DNA from: an uncultured Eubacteriales bacterium
GTDB taxonomy: Bacteria; Bacillota; Clostridia; Monoglobales; Monoglobaceae
DNA length: 7,701 nucleotides
Direction of reading: 5' to 3'
NCBI GenBank assembly: GCA_905205855.1
Contig: CAJLFL010000086.1
Location: 1 to 7,701 of the forward strand
Part shown: piece after piece, positions 1 through 4,563 of the stretch
Layout of the letters: every line of letters begins with the position of its first letter
Position numbering within the stretch: position 1 is the stretch's first letter
Notes under the pieces: model-generated
Told to the model about the DNA's origin: nothing
Databases searched by the model: none
What the model saw: the letters and a program-made list of their open reading frames with translations, nothing else
Program-made: the position numbers and the translations under genes

Positions 1-2
1 AA

Positions 3-53
3 AATACGAAGCTAAAGACAGAGGCTTAGCCGCCCCAGTGTGTCGGAGGTCAG
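3..53 (+). other. Upstream ligA coding remnant with in-frame TAG
   Basis: Read in the ligA frame, these codons give NTKLKTEA, then a TAG stop at 27-29, then PPQCVGGQ running directly into the GTG 54 frame. The LigA family has a near-invariant stretch here of the form x-L-x-T-x-D-S-P-T-Q-R-V-G-G. The homology therefore continues across the stop without a frame change, and the stop occupies the serine position. A single C-to-A change (TCG to TAG) would explain it. The expected arginine is also cysteine (TGT, one change from CGT). This may be a real nonsense mutation, a recoded or suppressed amber codon, or sequence error near a contig end. The sequence alone does not decide between these. Confidence 0.7.
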
Positions 54-1844
54 GTGCTGCAGGGCTTTGACGAGGTAGAGCATACTGTTCAGATGCAGAG
101 CCTTGCGGATGTGTTTTCAAAAGAAGAACTTTTTGAATTTGATGAAAGAACAAGAAATGCGCTCGGCGTTGACAAAATTGAATATGCGGTAGAAATGAAG
201 ATTGACGGACTTTCTGTTTCGCTCGAATATGAAAACGGAAGCTTTGTGCGCGGTTCTACGCGCGGCAATGGATATGTCGGCGAGGATATAACCGCTAATT
301 TGAAAACAATAAAAAGTATTCCGCTGAAGCTTAAAGAAAATATACCGTTCCTTGAAGTCCGCGGAGAGGTTTTTATGCCAAAGGACAGTTTTATAAGGTT
401 AAATGAGCAGAGAGAGGCGGCGGACGAGCCGCTGTTTGCAAACCCCAGAAACGCAGCGGCGGGTTCTCTCAGGCAGCTTGACAGCAAAATCACTGCACAG
501 CGGCGCTTGGATATATTTATATTTAATGTGCAGCAAATACAGGGCAGAGAACTTAGCGGTCATAAGGAATCGCTTGAATATATGGCAAAACTCGGCTTTA
601 AAACCATACCTGAAAAAAAGCTTTTCAGCGGAATAGAGGAGGCGTATAATGAAATATGCCGAATCGGTGATGACAGGGGTAATTTATCATTTGATATTGA
701 TGGTTCTGTGGTAAAGGTAGACAGCTTTGCACTGCGTGAGGCTTTGGGGACAACAACCAAAACGCCGAAATGGGCGATTGCGTATAAATTCCCGGCAGAA
801 CGCAAAGAAAGCAAGCTGATAGATATTGCTCTGCAGGTCGGCAGAACGGGAGCTGTAACACCAAATGCGGTGCTCACGCCTGTAAAGCTTGCCGGTTCCG
901 TTGTGAGCCGTGCCACCCTGCATAATATTGATAATATCAGGGATAAGGATATAAGAATCGGCGATACGGTAATTCTACAAAAGGCAGGCGATATTATCCC
1001 GGAGGTTGTCGGTGTTGTAAAGGAAAAACGTGACGGAACTGAAAAAGTGTTTGAGATGCCGGCGCTATGTCCAGCTTGCGGAGAGCCGCTTTACCGTCAG
1101 GAGGGCGAGGCGGCGGTAAGATGCCTCAGCTCAAACTGTCCGGCGCAGCAGCTGAGAAGTATAATACATTTTGCGTCAAAGCCGGCAATGGATATAGACG
1201 GTTTGGGGCCTGCGGTTATTCAGCAGCTTCTGGACGAAGGACTTATTTCAGACTGTGCGGATTTGTATATACTGACAGCGGAGCGGCTTGTTGAGCTGGA
1301 GCGGTTTGCTGAAAAATCTGCACTTAATCTTATAAATGCAATAGAAAAATCAAAGCAACAGGGGCTTGAACGGCTTTTGTTTGCTCTCGGTATACGGCTT
1401 ATAGGCTCAAGAGCGGCTGAACTTTTGGCAGCAAAGTTTAAGACAATTGACGCTATTGCCGGAGCTGATGAAGAAAGCATAGCCGCGGTGGATGATATAG
1501 GGGAGAAAATGGCGGCAAGCGTTGTGCATTATTTCAAAGAAGAAAAGTCATTGCAGCTGATAAACAGGCTCAAAGAATATGGTGTGGTAACCGAAAGCAA
1601 AAAGACGATTGAGGATGATGCTTTGCAGGGAAAAACCTTTGTGCTGACAGGAACATTGCCTACGCTGAAGCGAAATGAAGCAAAAAGCATAATTGAGTCA
1701 CATGGAGGTAAGGTAAGCTCAAGCGTTTCCAAAAAGACAGATTATGTTGTTGCCGGCGCAGAGGCAGGAAGTAAATTGGATAAAGCGAATGAGCTTGGAA
1801 TCAATGTGCTGACCGAAGCTGAGCTTCTTGATATGCTCGGCTGA
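54..1844 (+). CDS. ligA: NAD+-dependent DNA ligase LigA, lacking its N-terminal domain in this reading
   Basis: Seals nicks in duplex DNA during replication and repair, using NAD+ as AMP donor. The 596 residues counted from GTG 54 hold the adenylation domain with catalytic lysine in KIDG (K49-G52), EVRGE (101-105), FDIDG (213-217) and KFPAE (245-249). An OB fold follows, then a four-cysteine zinc finger (C339, C342, C357, C362), helix-hairpin-helix repeats (about 375-510) and a C-terminal BRCT domain (about 522-596, with KTFVLTGTL). Full-length LigA is about 665-670 residues, so some 70 N-terminal residues, the NMN-binding Ia domain, are missing. About 17 of them are visible upstream but interrupted by TAG 27-29; the rest lies outside the window. 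GTG 54 is simply the first start after that stop; GGAGG at 45-49 precedes it but arises from the conserved VGG codons, so this is unlikely to be the native start. The gene ends in TGA with no obvious terminator before rpsO. Identity is certain; the state of the 5' end is not. Confidence 0.95.
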   Translation: MLQGFDEVEHTVQMQSLADVFSKEELFEFDERTRNALGVDKIEYAVEMKIDGLSVSLEYENGSFVRGSTRGNGYVGEDITANLKTIKSIPLKLKENIPFLEVRGEVFMPKDSFIRLNEQREAADEPLFANPRNAAAGSLRQLDSKITAQRRLDIFIFNVQQIQGRELSGHKESLEYMAKLGFKTIPEKKLFSGIEEAYNEICRIGDDRGNLSFDIDGSVVKVDSFALREALGTTTKTPKWAIAYKFPAERKESKLIDIALQVGRTGAVTPNAVLTPVKLAGSVVSRATLHNIDNIRDKDIRIGDTVILQKAGDIIPEVVGVVKEKRDGTEKVFEMPALCPACGEPLYRQEGEAAVRCLSSNCPAQQLRSIIHFASKPAMDIDGLGPAVIQQLLDEGLISDCADLYILTAERLVELERFAEKSALNLINAIEKSKQQGLERLLFALGIRLIGSRAAELLAAKFKTIDAIAGADEESIAAVDDIGEKMAASVVHYFKEEKSLQLINRLKEYGVVTESKKTIEDDALQGKTFVLTGTLPTLKRNEAKSIIESHGGKVSSSVSKKTDYVVAGAEAGSKLDKANELGINVLTEAELLDMLG

Positions 1845-1855
1845 AAAAATTATGC

Positions 1856-1884
1856 TTGACAATAAATTAAATATATGATAATAT
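1856..1884 (+). promoter_or_regulatory. Sigma-A type promoter of rpsO
   Basis: A perfect TTGACA (1856-1861) is followed by a 17 bp spacer and TAATAT (1879-1884). TGA directly upstream of the -10 (1876-1878) forms an extended TGn element. The predicted start of transcription is near 1891, giving a leader of about 109 nt before rpsO. The -35 lies only 12 bp after the ligA stop codon, so rpsO has its own promoter although ligA transcripts may also read in. Confidence 0.85.
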
Positions 1885-1890
1885 ATCGTT

Positions 1891-1999
1891 TGTATGCCGT
1901 GTGATTACGGCAAAAACCTATGGCTTAGATTTCGGGGCTGAGGATTCACCGCCCATTTCCAAGCTGTACGGGGATAATGTTTATATGGAGGTGAAATCA
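1891..1999 (+). promoter_or_regulatory. Structured rpsO leader, probable S15 autoregulatory element
   Basis: The leader can fold into three parts. A 5' hairpin pairs 1896-1900 with 1907-1911. A long helix pairs 1917-1926 with 1961-1971, with C1969 bulged; it contains tandem G-U pairs (G1922-U1965, U1921-G1966) next to the pair G1923-C1964. Inside that helix, GGGC 1935-1938 pairs with GCCC 1951-1954. The loop of this inner hairpin includes TTCACC (1945-1950), which is complementary to GGTGAA (1990-1995) and so overlaps the ribosome binding site GGAGG (1987-1991). A neighbouring G-U and G-C pair is the known S15 recognition feature in 16S rRNA, and S15 feeds back on rpsO leaders in several bacteria. 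By inference, S15 binding would favour the pseudoknot and block initiation. The pairing was found by eye; no energy calculation or covariation test was made. Confidence 0.6.
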
Positions 2000-2263
2000 A
2001 TGGATAAGGAAATCAAGCAGGAAATTATCGCTAAGTACGCTACACACGAAGGCGATACAGGTTCTCCTGAGGTTCAGATTGCTTTGCTGTCTTACCGTAT
2101 AGATCATTTGAATGAGCATCTTAAGACTCATAAAAAAGACCACCATTCAAGACGCGGTCTGCTTAAAATGGTCGGTGTACGCAGAGGCTTTTTGAATTAC
2201 CTTGCAAAAATTGATATCAACAGATATCGTGCAATCGTTGAGAAGCTTGGACTCAGACACTAA
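2000..2263 (+). CDS. rpsO: 30S ribosomal protein S15
   Basis: This primary 16S rRNA-binding protein of the small subunit binds the central-domain three-way junction and is needed for assembly of the platform. The product is 87 residues, against 89 for the E. coli protein, and shows the family core: GDTGSPEVQIALL (18-30), HKKDHHSRRGLL (44-55) and a C-terminal EKLGLRH. ATG 2000 is chosen because GGAGG (1987-1991) sits 8 nt upstream and the product then matches the family length. A longer frame from GTG 1901 would add 33 residues with no S15 similarity and would run through the structured leader, so it is rejected. The gene has its own promoter and an intrinsic terminator just after the stop, and pnp follows 156 bp downstream. 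Confidence 0.97.
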   Translation: MDKEIKQEIIAKYATHEGDTGSPEVQIALLSYRIDHLNEHLKTHKKDHHSRRGLLKMVGVRRGFLNYLAKIDINRYRAIVEKLGLRH

Positions 2264-2267
2264 AAAC

Positions 2268-2301
2268 AAGGGGCGGTCTATGCATATTAGGCTGCCCTTT
2301 T
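2268..2301 (+). terminator. Intrinsic terminator after rpsO
   Basis: GGGCGGTCT (2271-2279) pairs fully, allowing G-U, with AGGCTGCCC (2289-2297) around a 9 nt loop. TTTT follows at 2298-2301, and A/G bases at 2268-2270 can extend the stem into the T tract. It begins 5 nt after the rpsO stop. The short T tract suggests incomplete termination, which would let some transcripts continue into pnp. Confidence 0.7.
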
Positions 2302-2309
2302 AAATTATT

Positions 2310-2397
2310 CGGGCGGTATGAGTTTAGCAGTTAAAAATATATACTTTCGCATACATCGGGGAGTCTGTATTTTTAAGTGCTAAAAATCATCCTCCCG
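2310..2397 (+). promoter_or_regulatory. Long imperfect hairpin in the pnp leader
   Basis: The arms pair over most of 88 nt. The outer part pairs CGGG 2310-2313 with CCCG 2394-2397, GG 2315-2316 with CC 2391-2392, and ATGA 2318-2321 with TCAT 2387-2390. The main stem pairs 2323-2339 with 2368-2384, 16 of 17 positions, with one G-G mismatch (2330/2377). The top can continue through ACTTT 2343-2347 with GGAGT 2360-2364. It ends 10 nt before the AGGAGGT ribosome binding site of pnp (2408-2414). In E. coli, RNase III cuts a long stem in the pnp leader and PNPase then lowers its own expression. The same logic is plausible here but is an inference from position and shape. Confidence 0.6.
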
Positions 2398-2419
2398 TAA
2401 AAATCATAGGAGGTATATT

Positions 2420-4516
2420 ATGAGTAAGGTTTATGAAACAGAAGTTGCCGGCAGAAAGCTTTCGCTTGAATTCGGCAAGGTTGCCGGATTGGCAAACGGT
2501 TCTGTGCTTGTACGTTACGGCGATACCGTTGTTGTTACTGCGGCAACCGCTTCGGACAAGCCGAGGGACGGAATTGATTTCTTCCCTTTAAGTATTGATT
2601 ATGAAGAAAAGATGTATGCGGTAGGCAAGATTCCGGGCGGCTTTACCCGCCGTGAGGGACGTCCGTCTGAAAATGCAATTCTGACATCACGTGTTATTGA
2701 CCGTCCGATGCGTCCGCTTTTCCCAAAGGATTTGCGTAATGACGTATCTATTGTGTCAACTGTTTTGTCGGTTGAGCAGGATAATGCGCCTGAGTTTTGC
2801 GCTATGATAGGTTCTTCCGCTGCGGTATCGGTATCTGATATTCCGTTCAATGGCCCTATTGCCGCTGTATATGTCGGACTTGTAGACGGAGAATTTGTTA
2901 TCAACCCCACCGAGGCTCAGAGAGAGGTCAGCGACCTTAATCTTACAGTTGCCGGCAGTGCAAAAAAGGTTGTTATGATAGAGGCAGGCGCAAATGAAGT
3001 GCCTGAGGACACAATGTTTGCCGCTATTATGTTTGCACATGATGAAATCAAAAAGATTTGCGCTTTTATTCAGCAAATTCAGGATGAAATCGGTAAGCCT
3101 AAATTTGAATATGAGCATATGGTTGTTGATGAAGAACTCTTTGCCGACATAAGAGGATATGCCGAGGATGCCGTTAAGCAGGCTATGGACACGGATGATA
3201 AAACTGTCAGAGATGCAAGACTGGCGGTTGTTTATGATGATGTATATGCTCATTTTGAGGAAAAATATCCGAATGAGGAATTTAAGGCTCAGATAGATGA
3301 AGCTCTTTATAAGCTGCAGAAAACGGTTGTAAGAAACTGGCTTATGTATGATAAAAAGCGCGTTGACGGCAGAGGAATTCTTGAACTCCGTCCGCTGTCG
3401 GCTGAGGTTGGATTACTTCCGAGAACTCACGGCAGCGGTTTATTCAGCCGCGGTCAGACACAGGTTCTTACCGTTGCAACTCTCGGGCCGCTTGGTGATG
3501 CAAAGATAATAGACGGTTTGGATAATGAAGAATACCGCAGATATCTGCATCACTATAACTTTCCGTCATACAGCGTTGGCGAAACCCGTCCCTCAAGAGG
3601 TCCGGGCAGACGTGAAATCGGTCACGGTGCGTTGGCTGAAAGAGCGCTTGTTCCTGTTTTGCCGTCCGAGGAGGAATTTCCGTATGCGATACGTTTGGTA
3701 TCGGAGGTTCTCAGCTCAAACGGTTCTACTTCTCAGGGAAGCGTTTGCGGAAGTACGCTTGCGCTGATGGATGCCGGTGTTCCTATCAAAGCGCCTGTTG
3801 CCGGTATTTCGGTTGGTCTTATTACTGATCCGGAGAATGAGGATAACTTCCTGACAATGGTTGACATTCAGGGTGTTGAGGACTTCTTTGGTGATATGGA
3901 CTTTAAGGTTGCCGGAACCAAAAAAGGTATTACGGCTATTCAGATGGATTTGAAGGTTGACGGATTGACTCCGGCAATTATCCGTACTGCTTTGGAACAG
4001 ACAAAAAATGCGCGCTTCTATATTTTGGATGAAGTTATGCTTAAAGCTATACCGCAGCCCAGAACAGACCTTTCACCATATGCACCAAAGATGATAACAA
4101 TAACAATTCCGGCTGATAAAATCAGTGAGGTTATCGGTAAAGGCGGAGAGGTTATAAAAGGTATTCAGGCTGAAACCGATACTAAAATCGACATTAAGGA
4201 GGAAGGCAGTGTAGGCAGGGTATTTATTGCTGCAGTTGATTCCGAAATGGGCGAAAAGGCTCAGAAAATGATTGAGATGATAGTCAAAGAACCGGAGCCG
4301 GGTGAGATTTACGAGGGTAAAGTTGTCCGTATTATGGATTTCGGGGCTTTTGTAGAGCTTCTTCCCGGCAAGGACGGCTTGATTCATATTTCAAAGCTGG
4401 CAAAGGGCAGAGTTGAAAAGGTTACGGATGTTGTCAAAGAGGGCGATACCGTTAAGGTAGAGGTCATAGAAATTGACGACAAAGGTCGTATAAATTTAAG
4501 AAGAATTGAAGAATAA
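2420..4516 (+). CDS. pnp: Polyribonucleotide nucleotidyltransferase (PNPase)
   Basis: This cytoplasmic trimeric 3'-5' exoribonuclease cleaves RNA with phosphate to release nucleoside diphosphates, and runs in reverse to add tails. It acts in mRNA decay and RNA quality control. The 698-residue product has the normal family length and order: first RNase PH core (about 1-140), helical linker (about 240-310), catalytic second RNase PH core (about 315-545), KH domain with GKGG (573-576), and S1 domain (about 628-695). In the catalytic core I see GRREIGHG (396-403), SNGSTSQGSVCG (433-444) and the aspartates D488 and D494 in EDFFGDMDF, the positions of the metal-binding pair. ATG 2420 has AGGAGGT (2408-2414) at good spacing. 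No clear promoter is visible between the rpsO terminator and this start. The gene ends at a strong terminator facing the convergent surface-protein gene. Confidence 0.98.
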   Translation: MSKVYETEVAGRKLSLEFGKVAGLANGSVLVRYGDTVVVTAATASDKPRDGIDFFPLSIDYEEKMYAVGKIPGGFTRREGRPSENAILTSRVIDRPMRPLFPKDLRNDVSIVSTVLSVEQDNAPEFCAMIGSSAAVSVSDIPFNGPIAAVYVGLVDGEFVINPTEAQREVSDLNLTVAGSAKKVVMIEAGANEVPEDTMFAAIMFAHDEIKKICAFIQQIQDEIGKPKFEYEHMVVDEELFADIRGYAEDAVKQAMDTDDKTVRDARLAVVYDDVYAHFEEKYPNEEFKAQIDEALYKLQKTVVRNWLMYDKKRVDGRGILELRPLSAEVGLLPRTHGSGLFSRGQTQVLTVATLGPLGDAKIIDGLDNEEYRRYLHHYNFPSYSVGETRPSRGPGRREIGHGALAERALVPVLPSEEEFPYAIRLVSEVLSSNGSTSQGSVCGSTLALMDAGVPIKAPVAGISVGLITDPENEDNFLTMVDIQGVEDFFGDMDFKVAGTKKGITAIQMDLKVDGLTPAIIRTALEQTKNARFYILDEVMLKAIPQPRTDLSPYAPKMITITIPADKISEVIGKGGEVIKGIQAETDTKIDIKEEGSVGRVFIAAVDSEMGEKAQKMIEMIVKEPEPGEIYEGKVVRIMDFGAFVELLPGKDGLIHISKLAKGRVEKVTDVVKEGDTVKVEVIEIDDKGRINLRRIEE

Positions 4517-4525
4517 AAGATAAAT

Positions 4526-4558
4526 AAAAAATGGCTGCCATGATGGCAGCCATTTTTT
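4526..4558. terminator. Bidirectional terminator between pnp and the SLH gene
   Basis: A perfect 15 bp stem (4526-4540 with 4544-4558) closes a 3 nt loop. The left arm starts with six A and the right arm ends with six T, so each strand shows a GC-rich hairpin followed by a U tract. It lies 9 bp after the pnp stop and 5 bp from the last codon of the minus-strand gene, and so serves both convergent transcripts. Confidence 0.93.
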
Positions 4559-4563
4559 ATTGG

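Noticed and set aside
1..53. Single-base frameshift as the explanation for the broken ligA start
   Set aside because: The other two frames do not keep LigA similarity upstream of 27, whereas the ligA frame does on both sides of TAG. A substitution explains the data better.
1901..1999. Longer rpsO reading frame starting at GTG 1901
   Set aside because: The 33 extra residues have no S15 similarity, there is no ribosome binding site before 1901, and the stretch is the structured leader. ATG 2000 has a strong site and gives the family length.
2756..3253. Minus-strand frame of 165 codons inside pnp
   Set aside because: It is fully opposite an intact, conserved pnp, has no recognisable family or start signal, and its composition reflects antisense codon bias.
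4526..4558. Inverted repeat as a possible mobile-element end
   Set aside because: A 15 bp stem with a 3 nt loop and A/T tracts, placed exactly between two converging stop codons, is a bidirectional terminator. No transposase or target duplication is present.
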